From Brachynemurus nebulosus (Eukaryota > Arthropoda > Insecta > Neuroptera > Myrmeleontidae), in NCBI GenBank assembly GCA_035578155.1, contig JAPWDM010000001.1, positions 83,794,150-83,858,149 on the forward strand: a stretch of 64,000 nt of DNA, given 5' to 3'. Below are positions 36,985 to 50,000 of this stretch, piece by piece. A program made the translations under genes and the position numbers. Under the pieces are notes generated by a model that did not search any database, was not told where the DNA came from, and worked only from the letters and a program-made list of their open reading frames with translations. Position 1 is the first letter of the stretch. The number at the start of each line of letters is the position of its first letter.

Positions 36985-37170
36985 GTCAATTATAAAAGAC
37001 GGTAGATACAAGTTTTCAACAAAAGTTATAAATAAAAGAGAAAATGAAAACAAACAAATATTGGATGATGACTATTGGGAAAATGGTCCTCAGGATATTG
37101 AAGAAGAAATGTCCAATAATGAAGACTCAGAAAAACTATCTTTGGAAACACTAAATAAAAATATGTACAG
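36985..37170 (+). CDS. Candidate internal host exon, 186 bp
   Basis: A T-rich tract ending TTTTTTAG is followed by an open stretch and then CAG|GTATTT. It encodes hydrophilic protein (SIIKDGRYKFSTKVINKREN, DDYWENGPQDIEEEMSNNED). The length is a multiple of three. Polar, acidic composition without low-complexity bias makes it look like a real exon, but I recognise no family. It might belong with the exon at 44471, though the splice phases do not join directly, so another exon would be needed. Confidence 0.35.
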
Positions 37171-37821
37171 GTATTTTCTGTTATTCAAATTTGCCTGCTT
37201 AATAGTCCAGGAAAGATATTTACGGTCCGATCACACAAAATCAGTGATCATACATGCGTGTGATGTAGTAAGCACATGCTACCGCGTACGGTATTTGTAA
37301 CATAGGTATCAACTAGGGTTGCCACCTTTCTTTAAGGCAAATAAAGTATTTTCCGGTTATTAAGCAAAAATAAAAAGTACAGTTAATAAAAAAAAGGACG
37401 TATTAAATTTTTATATTATTTATTTTTTTATAACGGTCGGTTTTACGTTCACATTTAAAGCTGACTTTAACACTAAAGCCAACTTTAAAACGGATTTTAT
37501 TTTTAGTACTGTTTTACAATCAAATTTAAAGCCCCGTTAGTGTAAAAATCGAATTTAAACTAAAGTAAGAATTGTCTCGACTTTTAATGTTTAAAGTCGT
37601 CTTCAACACATTTGTTATTGCCGATTATTATCATTGAATTTTGTTTATAATTTTTCTATAAAATATTCGTATCTAAAATAAATAAAATAAAAATTTATTT
37701 GTTTGCTTATTTTCATAATATTTTTGGTTATTTTTACATCTTGAATTAATATCAAACATTCTTTTTGGGTTAAACTGGCTGAGCGATTTCTTTTATGATT
37801 CATTGTATTTATGATATTTAT

Positions 37822-39644
37822 AAAGGGTGTCGCCGGATAAGCATATGTGATTTCGGCCCAGCGGCCTTTTTGGCTACTCTTTTTCATTAACATTGCTTAT
37901 GGTGAGTAATGTTTGAAAATATGGGCATTAGACCTCTACCCCCTATATTGTCAGAGATATGGGGGTAACAACCCTTAACTTTAAAATTTTTTCTCCAAAA
38001 CTATTAAAGATAATTAGATGACATTAGCATAGGATGTTGATATATAGTAGCTTTATATTATACAATTTTTTTTACATTCGTATGACGTCATTTACTATAT
38101 TAAAAAGAGAATTGAATTTTTGAGGGTGCGTGTTTTAGACAAACCCCTTGAGTGACACCTACCAAAAAAATTTATGTTATTTGGCTCTAACATAGTTATC
38201 GTGTGTAAAAATTTCAGCAAGGTCAGATTGGTGGAAGGCGTCTTAAAAGAATATAAGTTCAGGTTAAGTAACAACATGACACCCCTATGGAAAAAAACGT
38301 CGTGATCTGGATGACTGACTATGGTATTTCTATGCATTTTTCGACGCTGAGTACGAATCTGGGGTCAAAAAAATTCTTATACCCCTTAAATTTTTGTATA
38401 GAGTCACAAATATCCCTTAAATATATGTAAAGTTATGAATATCAATATCATTACAGAAAGGAATATGAATGGGAACTTTGCAACCCGCGTGCCTTATATT
38501 ATTTCCAAGGGATCCACCAAGGGTGTAACATTTACCGAAAGGGTTGATTCACCCTCTACTGCTCTTTTAAATCTCTCTGGACATAGATTTACGTAATGCC
38601 ACCTTCTAGTTTACAAGTGCATCTGTAGAGTGCATCTTTCTGGTCTTAAGAGGTTTACTAATACTTTTCTAATACTCTTCTCAGTGTGCTACCACCAATA
38701 TGGAATAAAAACAAGAAAAAATTGCTCTCTTACATCTTCCTCCAGTTCTCCACAGCAAAGGGTGATTTTCACCCCTTTAAGGGGTTAATACGTCGGCTGT
38801 GTTTATCCTATACCATCTTACCCTTGCACTCCTGAGAGCTTATAAGCAGAAGCTTCCATAACGTAAATCTATGACCAGAGAGGTACAAAAGGAGTGCAAG
38901 AGTGTGCTAACCCGTTCGGTGGCTGTTACACCCTTGTTGGAGCCTTCGGAAATAATATAATATTGGAGGATTGTAAAATGCTTATTTTTATTCCTTTCTG
39001 TAATGATACTGATATTCATAACTTTACACTTATGTAAGGGATACTTGTGACTCTATACAAAAATTTAAGGGGTATAAGAATTTTTTTGACCCCAGATTCG
39101 TCCTCAGCGTCGAAAAATGCATAGAAACACCATAATCAGTCATCGAGATCACGACCTTTGTTTTTTTGATAGGGGTGTCTTATTGTTACTTAACCCGAAT
39201 TTATATTTTTTTAAGACACCTTCAACCAATCTGACCTTTCTGAAATTTCTACATACGATAACTATGTTAGTTTCAAATAACATATATTTTTTTGGTAGGT
39301 GTCACTCAAGGGGTTGGTCTAAAACACACAGCCTCAAAAATTTAATTGTTTTTAATATAGTAATTGACGTCATACGAATGTAAAAAATTGTATAATATAA
39401 AGCTACTATATGTCAACATCCTCTGTTAATTTCATCTAATTATCTTCAATAGTTTTGGAGAAAAAAATTTTAAAGTTAAGGGTTATTACCCCCATATCTC
39501 TGGCAATATAGGGGGTAGAGGTCTAATACCCATATTTTCAAACATTACTCACGTAATGTTTGAAAATATGCAACGTTTATGAAAAAGAATAGCCGAAAAA
39601 GCCGCTGGGCCGAAATCACATACGCTTACTAGGCGAAATCCTTT
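37822..39644. mobile_element. 1,823-bp foldback element
   Basis: Left end AAAGGGTGTCGCCGGATAAG and right end CTTACTAGGCGAAATCCTTT pair, and the arms are recognisable for about 700 bp (for example GCATAGAAA-ACCA, GGGGTCAAAAAAATTCTTAT, CATACGAATGTAAAAAATTG). Terminal sequence and total length match the element at 17197-19022. No coding sequence was recognised. Confidence 0.7.
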
Positions 39645-42600
39645 CTTTTAAAAAGAAATAATGTGGTTTTCTATTCCAATCTCACTGGCAGTAGCGAAAT
39701 GAGTGAAATGCGTTTTTTTTTTTTAAAATTCAAACACGTTGACATTTTCGTTTTTATAGTTATTATAGTTAGTAGCCAATCTAATAAGATTGGCTACGAT
39801 CATTCCTAGCTCGTTTATCCATGCAACATTTAAAAGTCCTTTAACAAAAGTAAGCAGATCTGATCATTTTAAACAGTGCTAAAAATAAAGTCAACTTTAA
39901 ATTGAAAGTAGCTTTAGTTAAAGAACCTTTAAAATTATGAATGTAAAACCGGCCGTAAGTATTTTTTATTGCTCTAAGCTATGTACTATGTTAATTAGAT
40001 ATTTGTCTTTTTTACAAACATTTAAGGCATTTAAGTATGTCTCTTACAATCAATATCTATATTTATATTAATAAATATTTACCAGTAATTCATTTTTTAT
40101 TAAATTAAGGGACACCTTGTTGTAAAGTATTGGCGTTGGTAGCGGAAAGTGGTTGATTGAACTATTCCACCGACGCCATCAACTGTAAAATATTGGAGTT
40201 GGTCGTAAAAGGTGGAAGCTGTGGCTGCATTAAAATACTCAGCAAATGTTAGTTTAAAAGTGTAAAGACTTCGGGACGCGGTTAAATGGCACAAAAAATG
40301 TTACACAGACGAAATAGCAAAGACTGAATAAAACAAAATTTAACTGTTAACAATAAAAAATATAAAATTTATTGTAAAATAAAAATATTAAATTTTTACA
40401 ATGAGAAAGGGCAAATACTAAATTTCTTTAACAATCTAATTCCGAATTCGTAATCTAACGGACAAGTACAGTTTAAGCATATCGTCCAACTAAAATGAAT
40501 AAATTATAAAAATCAAAGATAATTGAAAAAATAAATAAATGAAAATATATTAACAATATAAAATCTTATATGAGCATATGCAAGCCGGTAGGTTTCATGA
40601 AGTTTTCTATAATTTTCATACTTATCAAAGTTAAACTACATTTCTGTTAAACTTAAAATTCAAGTACAAGACCATACCAGGTTGCATATGTATAATATTA
40701 ACTTATAATTAAGGAAGGAAAATCATGTTACATACCTCTTTCTGGCGGTTCATAAATCACAACACAAATAATTAAAATATATTTTAACTTTAAGAATAAT
40801 TACATGACTGAATTTATTGAGAATCAAATTGACTATGAACAAATAAGAGTGAGAATCAGATTGAACGAATGAATCAAAATTGAACCCGATTAACACTCAG
40901 TTTCTGCTTTTATACCGTTCGATTGTGTGTCTACGTGACGACTTTTTACTATTAGGACATCTACGATTTAGGAAGCGTCACTCATCGGGTTATTGAAATG
41001 ACCGTCTGATCATCTACATCCAACTACGTATTTCTTCCGTTTCCAAGAAGTGGTACATATTGCGACTTATCGTCTGACTGTATATCGTTCAATAAATTCA
41101 ATCGATAATTGATGTTTTTAGAAAATTAATACAGTGGTAGAGAAAAATACGCATACATTACATTGTTTCTTTCCTCACGCCATTTAATATTCATTATTGA
41201 TAATACTCTTTCTATGAAGACAAGTTGACAAAAGATTTAGTCAAGTTATTTTATACATATTTGGATTTTTTTTAAATAATAATATTTATTGTGTTTTTAT
41301 CTGTTGAGATGTGTACAGTAGAGTACTTAACTGAAGTTATAAAAATATTCTAAAAACATGGTTTTTCCATATCAGTTAAGTCATTTTTTTTTTTTATTTT
41401 CGACAGATTTTGTAAAAAACCATCAAAAAAATAACTCTATAATTTTAAATGAGAAAAAGGCGGGAAAAACACCTCACTATAGTGACGTCACAGTTTGAAG
41501 CAACTACACGTCAATGTCGATATTTATAACCTTAAAACTTTGATTATATTCATAAAACGTCAAAGTAAAAGCAAGTAAGCTGATAGAAATATTCAAAAGA
41601 AAACACACTTTCACCTTACCGATGAAAATTATCAAAATCGAAATATATACTTACAAAAGATTACGTCATATTCAAGCAATGGCGCGTTTTCACTAATTTG
41701 AATATTTGTTAAAAAATGGCGATTTTCAAAATAAAATTTCTAAATAGTTATCAAAGTTTTTTATATTTCATCATTAAAATTGGACATATGTAATGATAAT
41801 GCATAGAATTATTTAACATTTGGCACAAATTTTAAATACAGTCAAGTACCGTATTATCGCAGCGTTCAAAAATTTGCTGCATATATTTTTGCAGTAGGAA
41901 TATCTTTAAAATCTGCACAATTAATTTTGCGAGGAATTCATTAATTATGTTTAGTTCTGAATACAAATCATCCATGCTAATACATAGCGCATCTGGCTTT
42001 TGAATTGTATGACACTAACGACAACAAAATACCTAAACATTATGATTTAAAATAAGATAGTTAAAAATGGGATGAATGAGTGAAAAGGGCAGTGGGCAAA
42101 ATTGCCCGCCAGCGCCCACTAGTGAGATATGTATTTTCTGAAAGTTCCTTCCTAGGAGGTCACAAATATACCCATCTTAGGTACGGAAAACCTGGTCTTC
42201 AAAAGTTCTGACGTGCAGTAGGTTTTGCATACTTCACGTGGCTATTTCTTAAGGAAACGATGTGTGTTGACCTGCAGCGGGCATTAGAGTCCCCTTCGGG
42301 AAGGTGCTCTTCGGACTACCTTATTTCGGCAATCTGCCAAGGAGTCTGCCAGAAATCGCCACTGGTAAGACTCCTAAACCTCTCTTCGGATACTCCCAAT
42401 GTACAGGCTTGAAGCCGCTCGGTACGTCTTCTGTCATAGGCCACGTGAAAAAACGAGGTTAGGCCACTTGCCAAGAAAGTGGTTTTACACAGTGATAGGC
42501 CGGCCCGCGACATGTCTCATAACCCATTTGTACCTATACAGAGTATCCCGTTTGGCTATGACCACGTGCAGATTTTTTGTACATTTGACGCCCTATAACT

Positions 42601-42830
42601 TTTGAAGGCCAGGTTCCCTATGAACGTGCCCATTGACAAAGTTGGACTACTTGACCAGGGCTATCGATCGGCACCGGTCTCAACCTTGGGCGCTAGGGGG
42701 CAGCTCCCCATATAGTTTCGCCCATTGTTCTTTAAAATACGTAAAACAGTATTTTAGCGTACTTTTTTCCTTAATAAAGTACAAAGTACATTTGTCTAAA
42801 ATAAAGTACAATACTTTTTAAAAAAGTACG
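39645..42830. other. No gene seen
   Basis: AT-rich to 42050, then a GC-richer 550-bp stretch (42060-42620) with several short inverted phrases, probably a SINE or transposon end that I cannot name. No coding homology. Confidence 0.4.
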
Positions 42831-42940
42831 GGTGGCAATCCTAGTCTCAACACACACTTAAAGTTCAACATAGCGAGCTATGTTTGTACGTATACCTTAC
42901 TTATGCACGCGATGTTGCGATGTATGTTGTATAAGGAATT

Positions 42941-43782
42941 AGTGATGGGAAAATCGAATACTGTGAATATGAATACCCATCTGTGTTCAAATAACTATGT
43001 ATAATACTCAATATGCTCATTCATAATAATTCGGGCCTAGTCGCCGACTGAAGCATTCATGTTTGCGTTTGTCAAACTTTTCCTCTCACTCTTGAAAATT
43101 AGTTTCACGACACTTGAATACACAAAAATAGGTAAATTTCTGAGAATTTAAAAATTCAATGTTTAAGTTGACAATTCTGGAAATTTGTAAAAAAAGACAC
43201 TATTATAGTCTATTTTTGATTCTATATATGCTATATATTGCATATTTGCTCTTTACTAACAGAGACAATGCCAAGGTATTCATTATAATTATACATAGAT
43301 ACTGTAGGCAATTTGGATTAAAATTTTTGAAAAAATGAATTTTTGGTACGTTATTATTATTATGTTAGCTTATTTATATGGACGCTTTTCCAATTTGTTG
43401 GTACATTTTTTGCCCTTAAAAGAAGATTTTAAAAATGTACATCTCAATTTGCTATAGTTACTAATGGAATTTGTTTTCAAAGTGAAAGCAAAACTAGAAA
43501 TTGTAAAATGTAAATATTTTATTATTACATAATACAAAGAAATAAAAATTAAAAAAAAAAAAAAAAACAAAAAAACATCCAAAGCATAACAGATTATGAA
43601 TACAACAAATGAATCCACGAATACAATTAATCTGAATACTGAGGTATTCGATCCAAAGATTCCCTTAGTAAAGGCAAAGTATTCATTCAAAAGAATTTGA
43701 ATACATTTGAATACAAGTATTCGGAGACCTATATGAATACTTCTTCTGTATTCGATTCCGTATTCTACTCTCTCATCACTAT
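42941..43782. mobile_element. Non-autonomous hAT-like element, 842 bp
   Basis: Begins AGTGATGGGAAAATCGAATAC and ends TATTC-rich sequence plus TCTCATCACTAT. The 10-bp ATAAGGAATT occurs directly outside both ends (42931-42940 and 43783-43792), covering the 8-bp duplication expected for hAT. The interior is rich in GAATAC repeats and has a poly-A run at about 43550. The minus ORF at 43370-43807 is not recognisable. Confidence 0.65.
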
Positions 43783-44470
43783 ATAAGGAATTGCTGACGT
43801 GGTACATCGTTGCATCAATTTGTTAAAAATATTGTCGACATCTGGAGAAGCTTATTGCGTGGACTGTAAGGCGTTAAAAATGTTTTGTAATTTTTGTAAT
43901 CCATAATTAATTGCAGTTGAAATAAACATTCCATTTCATTGTGTTAACGAAAGTGTTTTGAATAATGAAAGTTTATTACGAATAAGGTTTGGAGGACTCG
44001 CTTTCTTCTTAGAATAGAAAAACGGGATGGTTGGGGGTTAAAATTTGGGGTTGAATTTTGTAAAAAGAGGGTTGAAAATAAAGAATATTAAAATTTTGCT
44101 TACGAATTTCAAATCTAGGTAAAAAAATCAAATTGACCTGTTTTTGCTCAATTTTCTAATATTAAGTCCAGGGATGGTAACTAGGAAGTAATTGTATCGA
44201 CATAACCGTATTGTTCAAGAACTTCTTCACGTAAAAATAGTTTAAGACAATTAAGGCTCGGGCACCCGAGTTGAATTCGCTCCAAGGCGCAAAATTTGTA
44301 GTTACATCTCTGCCTTTGAGTCACATATAAAATATTCTAAAAAGTTTTATATTGATTGCATTATTCGTTACGGCAAACAAATTCACCAATAAAATGTTTT
44401 TCTTGCATTTCAAAGTGATGCAACGCTTTAAGTTGCCCTAATAATGTTGTCTTTTTTTATAATACTTCAG

Positions 44471-44799
44471 AAAATGCAATTTGTAGGTACCATATTAAAA
44501 ATGAAAAACCTTACACTTATTATGATTATCTGGAACAAAAACGTAAGTTTTTAGAAAAAAAATTTGAAGCTAACGGAATAATAGTTTCATCAAATATATT
44601 GAAGCCAACACTAACGATAAAATTAGATATACCTGAAAATAAAGAAGTGGAATGTTGTCAAGACATATTTTCAACATTTCAAACATCAGATAGTGAAAGT
44701 TTTACTTATACGAACCTGCCAGCATATCCGATCCGTATGGTCTGGAACAACTTATTGAGACATTTTCGGGGAAGATATTTTCCACGTCGTAAAGTGTAA
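44471..44799 (+). CDS. Candidate terminal host exon, 109 codons
   Basis: TTATAATACTTCAG acceptor ends at 44470. The following frame reads NAICRYHIKNEKPYTYYDYL, later KRKFLEKKFEANGIIVSSN, TLTIKLDIPENKEVECC and ends FRGRYFPRRKV at the stop 44797-44799. Codon use and composition look like a true protein. The intervening DNA upstream is transposon-rich, as in a large intron. I do not recognise the family. A separate single-exon relic is possible. Confidence 0.4.
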
Positions 44800-45313
44800 A
44801 GCAGTGGAATTTTTAAATTCTCCTGTGAAATAGAATACTAGGTATGTAAATAAAATCTAAGTAAACAAAAAGTTAATTAACTGAATTAATATTTCATATT
44901 TTGATTATAGATCTTTACATATTCCACAATTAACATTTTCTGTAAAAATTTGAAGATACTGTTCTTTAGTATGACGTAAGGTGGTTGAAGAAACTATATA
45001 CCAATTTGTCGTTCAGAAGTAGTATAAAGATTTAAATAAAGAAGGAAATAATTTTGGTAGAATAACATTTAGAATTCGTATAGTTCAAAATTTTAAATGA
45101 AATTGCCCTGTAAAATTGGAAATAAAGTTTAAAAAGTTATAATGGAATATAAAGTTTGTAAGCCTTGCATGATTTGAAATTACGCTTTCTTTCAACAAAA
45201 TTATTGCATCTGAAATAAAAATTGTAAATTAAATGTGATTTTTAATTTTTAGTTTTTAAGACCTTGTTTCCACCTGCAAGAACACTTACAGAAGTCTTGC
45301 GTAAGTTTATTGC
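44800..45313. other. Unique flank left of the Polinton
   Basis: AT-rich non-coding sequence leading to the insertion site. Nothing else seen. Confidence 0.5.
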
Positions 45314-45319
45314 GATACC
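45314..45319. other. Target site duplication, left copy (GATACC)
   Basis: GATACC here is repeated at 62110-62115, directly outside the other end of the element. Six base pairs is the duplication length made by Polinton integrases. Confidence 0.9.
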
Positions 45320-46565
45320 AGTAGAATAGCTGAGCGGGTTCTGTGACACCGTAAAACTAAGCAACTTGAACCCTTTTGCCAATGATTGAAATCGTGTGAT
45401 TTTACGGTACTACACATTCCGAACTGATGAGTCATCAAACTGTATCGATGTGCAAACCTTGACCTTTGACCCGGCACGTACTGAGTACATGTATTTAAAA
45501 TTTGTTGTTGACATTTGACCCCAACACTCGCTTATACTGTTAGCCTTGAAATTCCTAAGAGGTGAGTCAATACCAGCGACCAAATTAATTTATGTTAACC
45601 CATTATGCATCATCACAATTTACTTATAACAATTTCATTTTGTGTTAACCCATTACCAGCCAAACCTAACGCATGCGCAGACTGAATTTAAGTACACGAC
45701 GCATGCGCAGACTGAATTTTAGGTTACAATTTGATAGATGGGGCACACTACCGCGTCTAAAATGTGGGGAATACCCTAACTCGGGGGTGGCCCCAAATTT
45801 TTGACACCGTACTGTACTTAAATTTTTGGTACACTACCGTGTCAAAAGTGTGGACCCCCCTGGTCAAAAAGGTATCCGATCACTTTTTGAAACGTACTGT
45901 ACGTGCAAACCTTGGCCCCAACACGCGCTTGCCTTAAGTACGTCATCTTAAACGAACTATCACGTCAAAAAATGTGGGGAATACCCTAACTCGGGGGTGG
46001 CCCCAAATTTTTGACGCCGTACTGTACTTAAATTTTTGGTACACTACCGTGTCAAAAGTGCGGGCCCCCCTGACCAAAAAGGTATCCGACCACTTTTTGA
46101 AGCGTACTGTACGTGCAAACCTTGACCCCAACACGCGCTTGCCTTAATTGCGTCATTTTAAACGAAAGGTACATTACCAAGTCAAAAATGTGGGGAATAC
46201 CCTAACCCAAGGGGTGGCCGCTAAATTTTGTGGGGGGCACTCTACCAAGCGCTAGCCGCAATCATGACTTCAGACTCCAGATTTCAGACTTCGGGGTCCA
46301 GACTCCAAATTTCAGACCGCTACTGTACTGCCGGAAATTTTGGTGTCAATTGTACTTGAGGTTTTTTTTTTTTTGTATATGAGTCAAGTCTTTATAAGAT
46401 TAATTTGTTTATTTAATAAAAACTCGTGACTTTATACGGCTTGTGTTTGTTTATTTAAGATTTTTTAGCTGACTTAGGATGATGTAATTTCATAATATGT
46501 TTGCATCATAGTCAGAGAGGATTTTTATTTAAAAGCAAGTCTCAACTTGTCAGTTCCAGGAATTT
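45320..46565. repeat. Polinton left terminal inverted repeat
   Basis: Pairs with 60864-62109 with constant coordinate sum, hence no net indels. The 63-codon chance ORF at 46134-45943 translates identically from the other TIR (61295-61486), showing very high identity over that stretch. Inner end at ...TTCCAGGAATTT. Confidence 0.93.
45761..46250. repeat. 210-bp subterminal tandem repeats within the TIR
   Basis: AATGTGGGGAATACCCTAAC recurs at 45761, 45971 and 46187, with TGACACCGTACTGTACTTAA and ACACTACCGTGTCAAAAGTG between. The same array is mirrored in the right TIR (about 61179-61668). The repeated short palindromic motifs could be binding sites for the integrase or replication proteins; this is inference. 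Confidence 0.8.
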
Positions 46566-47092
46566 GTTTACATTAATGTCATCGTAAATCATTAATTTTA
46601 TTATGTTTATTTAAGATTTTGCTGACTCATACTCAGATATTTTTTTAATTTGTTTATTTATATAAGTTTTAGTTTAAAAAATGTTTATTTAAGATTTTGA
46701 CAACACAGCAATTTCTTTGTTTGATTTCAAATACGAAATAGTTTTCTCGGAATTTTTAATTTTTGGCCTAATAATAATCGGGGGTTTTTTCAATTTGTTT
46801 ATATAAGTTTTAATTTTTGTTTATTTAAAATTAGTCAGGAATTCTTTTATTAGGTTTCAAATGCGAAATAAATTTCTCGGAATTTGACATTTGACCTTCG
46901 GTTATTTGCGTTGTAAAAATTCTGAGTCAGCATTTTTTGTGATTCCCCTCCAGAATTTTTCGAGCAGTCAAATTCGTATAAATTGAGGTCTGCGTGCCCC
47001 CTCAAATCACTTCTTCAGCAAACTTCAAGCAGTTAATATTGTTATTGTTGCAAGAATTTGTATCGAGATTTTTTTAAAATTAAAATACAACA
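46566..47092 (+). promoter_or_regulatory. Polinton left leader and PolB promoter
   Basis: The phrase TTTGTTTATTTAAGATTTT recurs at about 46447, 46607, 46682 and in part at 46818, spanning the TIR edge. TATAAATT at 46977 is followed 32 bp on by TCACTT (A at 47009), with TCAGCA at 47015 as an alternative start, and the PolB ATG is at 47093. Confidence 0.55.
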
Positions 47093-50000
47093 ATGGCTTC
47101 ATTAAACGACGTGGCAACTAGAATGGTGGAAAATGTACGAAACGCGCTATCATTACTGGAAATGGATACCCGGGATGCAGATGAATTGGAAAAATGGATG
47201 AAAAACACAAATACCAACATACGACTAATCAACAAGGCTATACGTGGAGCGGAAAACTTGGGACAACGCAAACATTTTGAATCATGTGCGGGAAAAATGA
47301 AAGGATTTCGAATCAGAATGAAGGCGCTACGAAAACATGGTAAGTTTTTTTTAAATATAAATTTATTTTTTAATGATTTTTTTATAATTTTGATATATCA
47401 ACATGGTAAGTTTTTAAATATAATTTTTTTTTTTTTTTAATGATTTTTTATAAATTTGATAAATAATTTTTTTATGTTGATTGTTTCAGGTGCCGGCATG
47501 AATCGAAATCAACGTAAAAGATCTGATAGAATTCAATGGGCTGACGTGGAATCCGCATTTGCAAGTCGAATACGAACGGGAGTGGTTACTAACATAACAC
47601 ACATAGAACCAAAGGACTTTTTAGACGACGCTACATCGATGTTCACTCGGCGAATACAAAATATATTAAAAAAATACTTAACGATAAAAGTTAACACAAC
47701 GTTTTGCGGGTTATTTGTGAAAACTGATGGTGACGAGGACAAATACGACATGAAACACTTCAATACGCCGAATATCATAATAGATCGTGGAACAAACCTA
47801 AAACAATGCTTCGTGGAACATGTACGGGAACCAATTTTGAGAAAATTGAGCGAATTTGCCGAGTCGGGGAGCGGATGGGCTTTATCAAGCATAATCAACC
47901 TAGCTGTGAACATCAACAAGTATACACCTTTCCGTGGATCAAGCTACATCGAATTACCTCAAGAAATAAAAACGAAAAAAGCATGTATCAACGTAAAAAA
48001 CTTCAACGATGACGCCTGTTTCGCGTGGGCAGTGGTATCTGCACTTCATCCAGCTACATCAAATAAAAATCCAGCTCGAACCACCTCTTACCCACACTAC
48101 TCAACGGTGCTAAATTTAGACGGGATACAGTTCCCAATGACAATTCAGCAAGTGAGCAAATTCGAGAAACAGAATCCAACAATATCAGTCAACGTGTTTA
48201 TACTAAAAAAACAAAATGGACATTTCGAAACCGTACCTGCTGCGCTAACGAGAGAGAAGAAACAAAACCACATAAATCTACTAATGATCCAGAACGAGTA
48301 TTACGAGGATGAGGATAACGAACAGGATAACGACAACGATCAAGATTTACGCTACCATTTCTGTTGGATTAAGGACTTATCGCGACTTGTGTCAAGACAA
48401 CTAGCAAACACCAAGAGTAAAAAATACATCTGTGATCGATGCTTAAATTACTTTCGCACAGAAGATAAACTGATAAAACATACAGAAGACTGCGTGAACA
48501 TGAACAACTGTCGGGTGATAATGCCGGAAGGGAAAAGCAAATACATATCGTTCAAGAACTATAGCAACAAGAAACGTGTTCCATTTATAATTTACGCGGA
48601 CGTCGAATCATTCCTACAACCTGTGACTGATAACGAAAATCGGAAAAACACGACAACGTACCAACAACATCGGGCATACAGTATCGGTTACTACTTTCAC
48701 TGCTCCTACAACAACCAACTAAGCTACTATCGATCATACCGCGGACCAAATTGCGAAAAATGGTTCGCGGAAGAATTGGCAACGTTACGTGAAAATATCT
48801 TGGAACCCATATACGACAACATAATACCAATGAACGAGTTAACACCAGAGGAACAACAGCAACTTAAACAACGAAGTACCGGGTGCCACATCTGCGAGAA
48901 ACCATTCAAACCTGAGGATATTGTGGTTCGTGATCATAACCACTTCACCGGCGAATACAATGGACCTGCGCACAAAGGATGCAACTTGAATTATAAGGAT
49001 TTTCATATGATTCCTGTTGTATTCCACAACTTGAGTGGTTATGATGCACATTTCGTAATAAAGGATATAGCAACAGCATTCGAGGGACGTGTCGACTTAC
49101 TACCAATCAACAAGGAACGATATATTGCATTCACTAAACATGTTACGGGCAGCGAAATTACATTTAGATTCATCGACTCTTTCCGATTTATGGCATCAAG
49201 TTTGGATAAATTATCTTCATATCTCAACGAGTTCAACATAGTTAAATCACAATTTCCGGATACCGACTACAAATTACTTACGCGCAAAGGTGTTTTTCCG
49301 TACGACTACATATCAGGCTGGGATAAATTGGAAGAAACATGTTTACCATCACGGGAGAAATTCTACAATAAACTCAACGACAACGATATCACCATGGATG
49401 ACTATACACACGCACAAAAAGTTTGGGATACATTCAACATACAGACGCTTGGAGAATACTCGGATTTATATATGAAAACGGACATACTACTACTCGCGGA
49501 TGTTTTCGAGAATTTTCGGGATACATGCATGCGCACACACGGATTGGATCCAGCTCATTACTACACGACGCCGGGACTTACGTGGGATGCAGCCTTAAAA
49601 TATACAAAAGTAGAGTTAGAACTGATATCTGATGTGGACCAATTATTATTCATTGAACGTGGTATTCGAGGTGGATTGAGCCAGTGTAGTAACCGATACG
49701 CAACAGCAAACAATAAATATATGAACACCTACGATCCGGATGAGGAATCAAAATACCTGATGTACTATGATGTGAACAACTTATATGGATGGGCAATGTC
49801 ACAATACTTACCAACGGGAAATTTCAAATGGATGGATAATACCGAGATAGATGTTCGAGAAATAAGCGACGAGTCACCTACAGGATACATACTTGAAGTG
49901 GATTTGGAATACCCGAGAGAGCTGCACGATAAACACAACGATTTACCATTATGTCCAGAGAGAATGTGTGCACCCGGTACTAAACAGGAAATGTTACTGG

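Larger units (their letters stand above)
37313..42844. mobile_element. Possible 5.5-kb element with CTAGGGTTGCCACC ends
   Basis: CTAGGGTTGCCACC at 37313 and its inverse GGTGGCAATCCTAG at 42831-42844 differ by one base. Next to both there are AAAGTA-rich stretches. Flanks ATCAA and CTCAA hint at a short target duplication. The interior holds the foldback 37822-39644 and no coding region. The ends could also belong to two separate insertions. Confidence 0.35.

Noticed and set aside
45943..46134. 63-aa ORF present identically in both Polinton TIRs (also 61295-61486)
   Set aside because: It lies wholly within the repeated, palindrome-rich TIR, has no promoter and no homology; the duplication is explained by the inverted repeat.
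47533..47919. Minus-strand ORFs opposite PolB (also at 48585, 49039, 49765, 50378)
   Set aside because: Shadows of the polymerase reading frame; no motifs.
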